Shown here one piece after another: positions 9,727 to 18,486 of a DNA stretch of 64,000 nt; position 1 is the first letter of the stretch; each line of letters begins with the position of its first letter. The DNA is from Plantago major. Lineage: Eukaryota; Streptophyta; Magnoliopsida; Lamiales; Plantaginaceae. Under the pieces are notes generated by a model. The model was given only the letters and a program-made list of their open reading frames with translations, was not told the DNA's origin and did no database searches. The position numbers and the translations under genes are program-made. The stretch spans positions 27,194,667 to 27,258,666 of the forward strand of contig CM048842.1 in the NCBI GenBank assembly GCA_026545765.1, given 5' to 3'.

Positions 9727-11025
9727 GTGTGTGTGTGTATGTCTACCACATCACCTGAGGTACCTATCTCTTGTTATGTTTCTGCCACTGAACCTAAGAA
9801 TGTTGCTGAAGCACTAAAAGACTCCCATTGGATCAATGCTATGCAAGATGAGCTACAAGAATTCTCTAAGAAAAATGTTTGGACTTTAGTTCCTAGGCCA
9901 CCTAATGCTAATGTAATAGGTACCAAATGGATCTTTAAGAACAAAAGTGATGAGAATGGTGTCATTGTTAGGAATAAGGCATGTCTAGCAGCCCAGGGTT
10001 TCACCCAAATTGAAGGCATTGACTTTGATGAAACTTTTGCTCCTATTGCTAGGATAGAGTCTATTAGACTGTTACTTGCTATAGCATGTCTTTTAAAGAT
10101 CAAACTGTTTCAAATGGATGTCAAAGAAGCTTTTCTAAATGGATACATAGACAAAGAGGCTTTTGTTGAACAACTTAAAGGCTTTGTTGACCCTTTTCAT
10201 CTTGATCATGTCTTTAAGCTTCATAAAGCTTTGTATGGATTGAAACAAGCTCCAAGGGCTTGGTATGATAGGTTAACTGAATTTCTCTTGCAGCTTGGGT
10301 TCACAAGAGGTGACGGTGATCGTACTCTATTTATTTTGAAACAAGACAAAGATGTGTGTATATCACAAATCTATGTAGATGACTTTGTCTTTGGTTCTAC
10401 TAACAAATCTATCATGGATAAGTTTGTTAGCTCTATGACAGGTACCTTTGAGATGAGCATAATCGGTGAGCTCACATTTTTTCTAGGTCTACAAGTGAAA
10501 CAGCAACAAGATGAACTATTTCTTTCACAAGAGAAGTATGCTAGGAACCTGGTCAAGCGGTTTGGTTTGGAAGGATCTAAACATAGCAAAACTCCCATGT
10601 CTGGAAATTCTAAGATCTCAAGGGATGATTCTGGAGAGAATGTAGAAACTACACTGTACAGGTCTATGATAGGTAGCCTGCTGTATCTCTCAGTGACCCG
10701 TCCTGATATTATATATGCAGTTTGTGTTTGTGCCAGGTATCAAGCTGATCCCCGTATTTCACACCTCAATGCTGTTAAGAAAATCTTAAAGTATGTCTCT
10801 GGGTTAGCAAACTTGGGCATATGGTACTCAAGAGGTACTAACTCCAACCTGGTTGGTTTTAGTGACTCTGACTGTGCCGGAGACTTAGACGACAGAAAAT
10901 CCACAAGTGGTGGGTGTTTTTATTTAGGTAATAATTTGGTCTCTTGGTACAGTAAGAAACAAAATTGCGTGTCTCTTTCCACTGCCGAATCTGAGTACAT
11001 TGTGGCAGGAAGTTGTGTAACCTAG
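9727..11025 (+). CDS. pol: Copia A reverse transcriptase and N-terminal RNase H (432 aa)
   Basis: Ty1/copia reverse transcriptase with 'VIGTKWIFKNK', 'QMDVKEAFLNG' (catalytic Asp), '[13 protein letters not shown]' and the YVDD active site at residues 216-219. RNase H begins at 'GFSDSDCAGDLDDRKSTSG' and continues to a TAG at 11023. The same frame then carries the rest of RNase H. The Met at the start is within a short region after a frameshift and is not a true initiator. Confidence 0.92.
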   Translation: MCVCMSTTSPEVPISCYVSATEPKNVAEALKDSHWINAMQDELQEFSKKNVWTLVPRPPNANVIGTKWIFKNKSDENGVIVRNKACLAAQGFTQIEGIDFDETFAPIARIESIRLLLAIACLLKIKLFQMDVKEAFLNGYIDKEAFVEQLKGFVDPFHLDHVFKLHKALYGLKQAPRAWYDRLTEFLLQLGFTRGDGDRTLFILKQDKDVCISQIYVDDFVFGSTNKSIMDKFVSSMTGTFEMSIIGELTFFLGLQVKQQQDELFLSQEKYARNLVKRFGLEGSKHSKTPMSGNSKISRDDSGENVETTLYRSMIGSLLYLSVTRPDIIYAVCVCARYQADPRISHLNAVKKILKYVSGLANLGIWYSRGTNSNLVGFSDSDCAGDLDDRKSTSGGCFYLGNNLVSWYSKKQNCVSLSTAESEYIVAGSCVT

Positions 11026-11313
11026 TTAGTATGGCTAAAGCATATGTTACATAACTATGGCCTTAAGAGTGACACCCTCCTAATGTTCTGTGATAACTTA
11101 AGCGCCATAAACATATCTACGAATCCTGTCCAACATTCTAGAACCAAGCATATAGACATTAGACATCATTTTTTGAAAGATATGGTTGATGCTAAGGCTA
11201 TTCACATAGAACATATAGAAACCACACATCAGTTAGCTGACATCTTTACTAAGCCAGTAGATCATGAGAGATTCTTTAGTTTGAGGAAATCTCTTGGTAT
11301 GTGTGTTGTCTGA
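11026..11313 (+). CDS. pol: Copia A RNase H, C-terminal part
   Basis: In frame with the preceding segment after a single TAG (probably from CAG). It contains 'FCDNLSAINISTNPVQHSRTK', then 'HIDIRHHFLKD' and '[10 protein letters not shown]', the usual end of copia pol. The stop at 11311 ends pol. Confidence 0.88.
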   Translation, partial: LVWLKHMLHNYGLKSDTLLMFCDNLSAINISTNPVQHSRTKHIDIRHHFLKDMVDAKAIHIEHIETTHQLADIFTKPVDHERFFSLRKSLGMCVV

Positions 11314-11941
11314 TTGTGGTAGAACTTCAGTGTTGCCAAAACACCACTGGCTAACACTGTGTATTGCATGTGGTGTGTTAGTCTGCATTAAGTCTTGACT
11401 TGTTTTTCTTCTCTCTCACTTTGGTTTTGCTTTACCTAAGTATTTTTGTGGGTTTTGATAATCTCTGGTGCAGTCGCTGGAGGACCCCTTTGAAAGGAAT
11501 AATAAAAAGGTCGCTCTTGTACTAAATAAAGTATGTGCCTATTTATGCTTTGGAAAGATGGGATGACCAGATATAGGCTGGATCGACACTAGGGTGTATG
11601 GGGCTCCGGTTGCCTACATTCGGTGTTGGTTCTGACTTGAGGTTGTCTCTATAAAAGTAACACAGCAAATGAGTACGCATTAGGATACTGGGGTGTTTGG
11701 GGTTCCGGCTGCTTACATACAGTCCTATGTGCTCACCTGTGTTGTCGAAGATTTTGTATTGTCACTGGGGTGTATGGGGTTCCGGCTGCCTGCATTCAGT
11801 GTTTCAATCATATCAAATAAGAGTACCACCCTGTTGTTTGCTTTTTGGCACTAATAAAAAGGTCTCTTGAGTTATACTAATAAAAGTTTTCTGATGAGGC
11901 TACTATGGGATTGTTCACCTGGGTATTCTGACAACACCATA
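11314..11941 (+). other. Copia A 3' non-coding region
   Basis: No coding potential. It holds three copies of a motif of about 36 bp (11589-11806) and two copies of an AATAAAAAGGTC box near 11502 and 11854. Short purine-rich stretches could be plus-strand primers, but no LTR boundary can be fixed because the copia B LTR begins at 11942. Confidence 0.6.
11589..11806 (+). repeat. Three spaced copies of a 36-bp motif in copia A 3' region
   Basis: Copies begin near 11591, 11686 and 11762 and share the core GGGGTGTATGGGGTTCCGG followed by CTGCCTRCATTCAGTG. Spacing is about 95 and 76 bp. Sireviruses are known for repeated motifs near their 3' end; whether these are related is inference. Confidence 0.7.
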
Positions 11942-12471
11942 TGTTAGGAAATATCTATTTAGTTTTGATCAGTACATCATAATGACTTACCTTAGTTCAG
12001 AAAGGTATCTAGTACTTTTGGTTCACTTGAACATTGTAAAAGAGGAAGTATACTTAGATGATTAGTCTAGTAAATCTTGTATAGGATGTTAGGTCTCTGA
12101 ATGTAATTTTATATCTTTGAAGAAGACCGAGAAGAAGGCATCCAGCAGAAAGAGCTCAACAATCTGAAGATATGAAGTCTGCACAAGATTACCGAAGACT
12201 AAGGAATTGTGCCTCAGAAACCATATGTAAAAGATAACTTAGAGAAAACAATGTTTCTGGAAGAAACGATGTTTTCCTTAGTTTCTGAAAGGTTTGATGC
12301 CCAAAAGATAACAAAAGATAGTACAGTGCATTGAATGCCATTGCTGAACTCGATGACCAAAAGCTTTATCTCTGAACAAAGAGACAAAAGTTCTATAGTA
12401 CTATCAACGGATTGTTTATAGTTTGAATCTCAATAGCCTAACAAATAGTAATTCAAACGGCTTGATTTTCA

Positions 12472-12482
12472 CCTATAAATAT
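12472..12482 (+). promoter_or_regulatory. TATA box in copia B 5' LTR
   Basis: CCTATAAATAT, conserved at 45094-45104 in B2 and on the minus strand at 27337-27347 and 41793-41803 in copia C. Just upstream is an inverted pair GTTTGAAT ... ATTCAAAC (12421-12458), also present in B2. Confidence 0.65.
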
Positions 12483-12844
12483 CACCACTTAGAATGCTTG
12501 AAAAAAAACACTTGAACGACTGAATTTCATATCCTACACTTAAGCATACAAGCCTTCTCTACTTACTCAAAGCTTACAGTTGCGACCAAGCTCTTGATTC
12601 TAAGAAGCACGAATGTTCTAAGTGTCCTGATCCTTAACAAGCTATATCTGTTATGAAGGAGATGAATTGAAGCATTGTTGCGACTTGCTAAGATATTCAT
12701 TCTCCTGAATGAAGAACATAGACCTGGTTTAGAAAAGAACAAATCACCACACACTGTCCAAAGTGTGTTAAGTGACCTAGTATTACATAACTGTGGAAGT
12801 TATTAATCTACCAATCTGAGAAACTCTTCTTAACCAACACAAGA

Positions 12845-12985
12845 AAAGGCGTGGAGTAGAGGAAATACTTAGTTTGGGAAACTAAGGAATAACTCCAAGA
12901 AAGGTTCTGGGTAGAGGAAGTACTTGGCTGGGAAAGCCAGGGAAGAACTCAGGGGCAACACTTGGTTGGGAACCTAGTGTATTTA
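12845..12985 (+). repeat. Hairpin-bearing tandem repeat in copia B LTR leader
   Basis: Three units each hold a small dyad: TTAGTTT-GGG-AAACTAA, TTGGCT-GGGA-AAGCCA and TTGGTT-GGG-AACCTA. Dyads are separated by boxes GGAARTACTT and GGAATAACTC. The changes between units fall mostly on both arms together. Confidence 0.75.
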
Positions 12986-13284
12986 GGAATCGAGAGAAGA
13001 TATTTGTAAGGTGAACTCAATTATCTGTCTTAGTGGATTCTAGGTCTGAGAAAGGTCGAAGTGGATTAGTTGAAGGATTAGGCCACCTTCATATACCACT
13101 ATAAAGCTACTGTGTTATTTACTTTCTGCACTTACTTTCTACCTTTACTTACTTGTAAAGTAATTTACACACTTTACTAGCTTTCTACACACGAGCACTT
13201 ATCAGAAAGACTTCCGCTATTCTGATTATAAGTATCAGAAAGTTACCCAACTTTTTGAGAAACTATTTTATCGACAAAAGTTTG

Positions 13285-13319
13285 AAAAGACTATTCACCC
13301 CCCCCCCCTCTAGTCTTTT
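13285..13319 (+). other. Poly-C-loop hairpin near LTR end
   Basis: AAAAGACTA ... TAGTCTTTT form a nine-base-pair stem whose loop holds an uninterrupted C run. It ends 24 bp before the LTR end and primer site. Present in every B-family LTR in the window. Confidence 0.8.
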
Positions 13320-13345
13320 ACTTTGCCGTTATCTGGACCAACAAG

Positions 13346-13357
13346 TGGTATCAGAGT
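13346..13357 (+). promoter_or_regulatory. Primer binding site of copia B (initiator tRNA-Met)
   Basis: TGGTATCAGAGT, one base from the standard plant copia site TGGTATCAGAGC, two bases after the LTR end. Confidence 0.9.
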
Positions 13358-13460
13358 GGGAGGTTCCCAAGCCTTCTGCACTGAACCTAGATCCTAGATA
13401 TGTGCTCACTAATCGCTTAACCCCTGCAGTTGATCTGTTTGTTAAGTTTTATCCTGCAGG

Positions 13461-14162
13461 ATGTCTTTAGGCGACGCTCCAGTTCTCAAGCCAGAGAACT
13501 ATGAAAAATGGAGGAACAATATGATGCTCCATCTGTAAGCCATCAGTGATGAAATGATCGAAGTTATAAAGAATGGCCCTATAGTCATTCAGCAAGCAAA
13601 GATAGTCACTGATGTCTCTGATGGAAGAGATGAAGATTCTGCCAGAAGAACCTCCACTTCAGAAACTTCTACAAGTGGGAGAGCTACTGGTCAGATATCT
13701 TTGGAAGAAAAATCCAGATATCTCTGGACATCGGAAGATTTCAAGAGAAATAGATTGGATGGTCAAGCTCGAAACATCATTATTCGTTCTACTCCAGAGC
13801 ACATACAGTGTAAACTGTGGTGTGCAAAAACGGCGAAAGAGGCCTGGCAACTAGTTGAACAAATTTTTGCCGGCTCTTAGAAAATCAAGGAAAACAAATT
13901 CGAAGTTCTGAAATTAAACTTCCAGAATTTTAAACAAGGGCCTTCAGAAACCCTTGAAAAACTTGATTTTTGGTTTACAACGTTGATAAGTGAAATGGTT
14001 GCACTTGGTGAAAGTGAAAGATACTCTAACGCCGAAAAGGTGAAGACTATCGTAAGGAGCTTAAATCACAACTAGGAACATACTCAGTACATTTATTTCA
14101 ACCAAGGAATGCCAAACATCACTCCAACGAAATTATTCTCTCATCTAGCCACTGTCAAACAT
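13461..14162 (+). pseudogene. gag: Copia B gag, N-terminal fragment
   Basis: Starts at ATG within GCAGGATGTCTTTAGG, the same start as in B2 (15158) and copia C (40715, minus). 'LKPENYEKWRNNMMLHL' is followed by a TAA at about 13536 where the relatives have Glu. The reading then continues through 'RNIIIRSTPEHIQCKLW', a TAG near 13878 and the block read as 'NQGMPNITP' before ending at about 14162, where B2 LTR sequence begins. The continuation is at 46036 and the intervening gag (about 600 bp by comparison with copia C) is lost. Confidence 0.8.
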
Positions 14163-15040
14163 CACTGAACTTATATTGAATACTCTCACAAGCTCTCTCA
14201 AGCACACTACTTACCTTCAAGCTCTCTATTGCGACCAAAGCTCTTGATTCTAAGTAGCACAAAAGTTCTAAGTGTCCTGATCCTTAACAAGCATTGTTAT
14301 TTGTGAAAGAGTTGAACTAAGATTTCATATCTGAGATTCATTCTGTTGAACACTTATCATAGACTTGGGTCAGTAAAGAACAAGATACCATACATTGCAA
14401 AGTGTATTAAGTATACTTGATTCATAGAGCTATCTGAATAACTGAACAAGTTATTAAAGAAGCTCACCTAACAAACTACCTTACCCAAAACCTTAATCGA
14501 CGTGGAGTGCAGGAAGTACTTAGTTTGGGAAACTAAGGAATAACTCCAAGGTTACTGGGCATAGGAAGTACTTAGTTTGGGAAACTAAGGAATAGCTCAA
14601 AAGGTTTCTAAGTACAAGAAGTTCTTGGCTGTGAAAGCCGGGGAATAACTCAGGGGGAACACTTGGTTGGGACCCTAGTGTATTTAGGAATCTAGAGAAG
14701 ATACTTGTAAGGTTACCTCAATTATCTGTCTTAGTGGATTCTAGGTCTGAGAAAGGCCGAAGTGGATTAGTTGAAGGATTATGCCACCTTCAGATACCAC
14801 TATAAAAAGACTTGTGTTATTTACTTTCTGCAGTTTATTACTTGCTTTATTTATCTTGCAAAGTATTTACACTTATCTTGTTGAGCATGTGCACTTATCA
14901 CAGAAAAGTCTTCCGCTCTCTGAAATTAAGTATCAGATATCTTCACAGATATCTGAGAAACTGTGTTTATCGACAAAAGTTTTAAAAGACTATTCACCCC
15001 CCCCCCCTAGTCTTTTACTTTGCCGTTACCTGGACCATCA
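14163..15040 (+). repeat. Copia B2 5' LTR, truncated
   Basis: Corresponds to about 45155-46035 of the B2 3' LTR; the first 790 bp or so, including the TATA box, are missing. The hairpin array (14498-14690) and the poly-C hairpin (14984-15016) remain. Ends TGGACCATCA rather than CCAACA. Confidence 0.85.
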
Positions 15041-15042
15041 AG

Positions 15043-15054
15043 TGGTATCAGAGC
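15043..15054 (+). promoter_or_regulatory. Primer binding site of copia B2 (initiator tRNA-Met)
   Basis: TGGTATCAGAGC, an exact match to the usual plant copia primer site, two bases after the LTR end. Confidence 0.92.
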
Positions 15055-15157
15055 AGGAGGTTCCCAAGCCTTGTGCACTGAACCTAGATCCCAGATAAGT
15101 CCCACTAACTGCTTTTCACCTACACTTGATTTATTTGTTTAGTGTGTTTGCTGCAGG

Positions 15158-17589
15158 ATGTCTTTAAGTGGCGCCCCAATTCTCAAGCCAGAGAATTATG
15201 AGAAATGGAATAACAACATGATGCTCCACCTAGAAGCCATCAGCGAAGAAATGATCGACGTGATAAAGAATGGCCCAATAGTCATTCAACAACTCAAACA
15301 ACTCATAGAGGTTTCTAATGGTAGAGACAGAGAACAAAGCGATGGGTCTTCACAGACAGATGCGTCAACCAGTGGGAGACCTGCCAGTCAAGTTATTTAC
15401 GAACCAAAGCCCAGAGAGCACTGGACATCGGAAGATGCCAAGAGAAATCGATTGGATGGTCAGGCTCGTAATATCATCATACGTTCTACTCCAGAGCACA
15501 TACAGTGTAAACTGTGGGGTGCAAAAACGGCGAAAGTGGCCTGGCAACTAACTGATTGAAGAAATCTGTGCTGGCACTAAGAAAACAAAGGAAAATAAGT
15601 TCGAAGTTTTGAAGCTCAAATTCCAAAACTTTAAACAAGGTCCCACAGAGACTCTTGAAGAACTAGATTTCCGGTTTACAACACTTATGAGTGACATGGC
15701 TGCAGTTGGTGAAAGTAATAGATATACCTAGTCAGACAAGATTAAGACTATTGTAAGAAGTCTAAATCATAACTAGGAGCACACAAAGTTTTTCTACTTT
15801 AACCAAGGAATGCCAGATATCACTCCAGTGGAACTTTTCTCTCACCTTGCCACCGTTGACTATGAGATAACTCAAAGAGAACAAACAACTGAAAAGTTGC
15901 AGAATGTTGCTCTAGTTGTCAAGGAACTTCTGAAAAGAAGAAAAGCAAGGAGGTGACTAAGGATGCTCTTGCTGTAAAGCAAATGGGAAAATATGTCAGT
16001 CGAGAAATTGAGGGAAGAAAAGCCAAAGAGAATCTGAAAAAGCCTCTAGGCTCAAACTATCACCAGTACAAAAATATGCAAAGCTCGCTGAACAAGCCGG
16101 CACAGAAAGCATCAAGTACTGAGGAATCAAGAATCGAATATGATATCTGTTTCTATTGTCAGAAACCTGGTCATTTCAAGAAGGATTATCCTGCCTTCAA
16201 CAAACTTAAGACAGGTGACAAGAAAGATAGAAGAATCTTCAAAAGAAGTCAAAGAGCTATGCTCACTGAAGAAAGTGAAAAAGATCCAACTCCAACTGGA
16301 TGCTCAAGACATTGAGTCTGATTCTGAGGATGAAGACTCAGATGATTCCGCACTGCCTTCTCCAGAAATGTGCAGTGTTTCTCATGAAGTAATTGTCTTC
16401 GGACAAAAGAAGAAAGAAGTGTGTGGAATGTCTGAAGAGATCTTTCCAGATATCTCCAACATTGAACCTTGTCAAATGGCTGATGAGGTAAAACATACTT
16501 CCTGTTATACATATGAAAGTGATGAAGAAGGAATCAAAGATCTAGAAAATCTTAGAAAAGAACTTGATCTCTACAAAGGAGAATTTCTAATGGTCCGAGC
16601 TAGAGCCGAAATTCTTGAAGAAGAAAATAATTTTCTTGTAAAGGAAAATTCACAAATGCTCAAGATATCTGAGAAAAAGGATGCTCAAGATATTTGAGAC
16701 AGAAAAGTCACATAAAGAAGCATTGGCCAATCTTCAAAAGAAATGTGAAGATCTTCTTTCTGAGAATGAAGAACTCAAAAAGAAAGAATTATATTTTCAA
16801 TCTTATGCCAAAGCTGGTGACACTCTTACTGAAGTACAATCTTATTTAAGAGATCCTTCAGAAAAGAGAGGACTTGGGCTGGACACACAGACAGATAGTT
16901 CTACCACTCTGAATAAGAGTGATGAAAGACGAACATTTGTCAGTGCTCAGCAAGTTGATTCCCAAACAATCTACAATATCGGTCAGAAGGCTAAGGTTGT
17001 TGACAAAGGAAAGGCAGTTGCGACTAAGCCTTTGTGGGAAAAACAAGTCCCAAGGAAAACTGTTGGGAATGTTTCTGAAAAGAAACATAACACTGAAAAG
17101 TGCAATCACCCACAGTGCTATGTCTCTCAGAAAGGAAAAATTGTAGAAGCTGACAAATTCTCCTATGTCACATTTTCTGGAAAGAAAATAGATTATCCAG
17201 AGACTAGCAAAGCTGCTGAGAAAAGATCTCAGATTGCCCCAGGTGCTCGGAATGGTATTGGCTATAAATCCATCGGGAAACAACTTGCTCGTGAGTACCA
17301 ACAAAAGCAAGAACGATGGTTAAAGGCTAGAATTGCTCACAACAATTATCAGAAGTTGAAGATGAATCAAGCCACTGAAAATCTGAATGCCAGGGCTAGG
17401 AAAGCTAAGTTTGCTGAGAAGCAGACTCAGAAACCTGACAGGTATTTGAAAGCACCAAATGGAGCACCAAGGAACACACCAAGGAAGAAACTAGTTCTTA
17501 TTAACAATGATACTAATCATTTAACTAAAATTCCTCCTTATGTTCCTGTTAGACAAAAGAATGTTCCTAAGAAATTCATTCAAAAATGA
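15158..17589 (+). pseudogene. gag: Copia B2 gag with coiled coil (broken)
   Basis: The start ATG at 15158 is conserved in B and C. The capsid-like region runs to a frameshift near 15551 and is then readable through 'ENKFEVLKLKFQNFKQGP', TAG stops near 15730 and 15773 and another frameshift near 15925. The zinc knuckle (about 16145-16190) is CFYCQKPGHFKKDY, with Tyr for the last Cys that copia C keeps. After a frameshift near 16310 an acidic coiled-coil region (16320-16690) leads to a basic C-terminal part with 'RNTPRKKLVLIN'. It ends at TGA 17587, where copia B has Trp ('IQKWIPTGRFF'), so TGG to TGA. Gag and pol were probably one frame. Confidence 0.82.
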
Positions 17590-18486
17590 ATTCCTACTGG
17601 AAGATTCTTTAGTCCAGATGGTTCCATTGTTGGCATGAGAACCTAATCTCACATTTCTGCTTTGTGCGTAACACTAAAGACTAATTCAAAGTGGCATTTT
17701 GATAGTGGATGTGGGAAGCACATGACATGAGACAAAGCAAATCCGATTGACTACAGAAAGTGCAATAATGGACCAATTATCATGTTTGCTGGAATAGATG
17801 AAAATCCAACCATAGGTTTTGGCAATTTGAAGTTTGGAGCCCTTACAATTTCTGAAGTACTTCATGTAAAGGGATTGAAATATAATCTCCTAAGCATGAG
17901 TCAACTAGTAGACAAAGGGTACACTGTCAAGATCAAGTCAAAACTATGTAAAGTGATTGACAATGAGTCAAAGCAGACAGTCTTGGTTGCAAGGCGTAAA
18001 GGAAATCTTTATGTTGCAGATTGGGCATCCGCCACAACTGAAGAATGTCTCATGGTGATTCAATCTGGCCACACTGAAGAAAATTGGCTATGCCATAAAA
18101 GAATGAGTCACTTGAATTTCAAAACTCTGAATAAGCTAGCCAAGAAAGAGATGGTGGTTGGTTTACCCAAAATGGCATATAGAAAAGAAGGTGTATGCTC
18201 AGCTTGCCAAATGGGAAAAAAATCCAAAACATCTTTCAAGTCTAAAACTAGACATTCCAGTGAAAGGCCACTGCAAATGTTACATATGGATATTTTTGAA
18301 TCCTATGTAACTAGTTATGCAGGAAAGAAGTATGGTCTGGTTGTTGATGATTTCTCAAGATTCACTTGGGTTGTCTTTCTCAAACACAAATCTAATGCAA
18401 GGGTTGAGATACCCAACTTGCTGAATAAGCTCGAACTCATGAAAAATGACAAGGTATCTCAGAATCGTAATGCACCATGGTACTGA
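17590..18486 (+). pseudogene. pol: Copia B2 protease and integrase N-terminal region
   Basis: The aspartic protease site WHFDSGCGKHMT is at about 17692-17727, followed at once by TGA where copia B has Arg. From about 17782 a long open stretch carries the rest of protease, the GAG-pre-integrase region ('[16 protein letters not shown]'), the HHCC zinc site (His in '[10 protein letters not shown]', then [11 protein letters not shown]) and the first integrase Asp in 'LHMDIFES' (about 18280). A frameshift near 18460 moves the reading into the next frame. Confidence 0.85.

Larger units (their letters stand above)
6656..11941 (+). mobile_element. Copia A: Ty1/copia (Sirevirus-like) retrotransposon, 3' part
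   Basis: From left to right it holds the end of gag with a zinc knuckle, a coiled-coil region, a second knuckle, protease, integrase, reverse transcriptase and RNase H, then a 3' non-coding part. The order PR-IN-RT-RH is Ty1/copia. A first knuckle (CHACEGFGHY), a long coil and a second knuckle-like motif are typical of Sirevirus gag. Its 5' end is left of G1, outside the window. On the right it is cut by the copia B 5' LTR at 11942; no 3' LTR of its own could be recognised. Confidence 0.88.
11942..13343 (+). repeat. Copia B 5' LTR (about 1402 bp)
   Basis: Starts TGTTAGGAAATATC and ends GGACCAACA, directly before the primer site. A TATA box (CCTATAAATAT, 12472-12482) puts transcription start near 12505, so the last 840 bp or so are R/U5 and become leader RNA. 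In that part lie the hairpin array (about 12845-12985) and the poly-C-loop hairpin (13285-13319). Related LTRs are at 14163, 26379, 40833 and 44370. Confidence 0.88.
11942..14162 (+). mobile_element. Copia B, 5' part (outer element of the nest)
   Basis: 5' LTR (11942-13343), initiator tRNA-Met primer site and the first part of gag. It breaks off at about 14162, where B2 LTR sequence begins. The rest resumes at 46036. The five bases before the LTR are CCATA (11937-11941), the candidate target duplication; the partner is outside the window. Confidence 0.85.
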
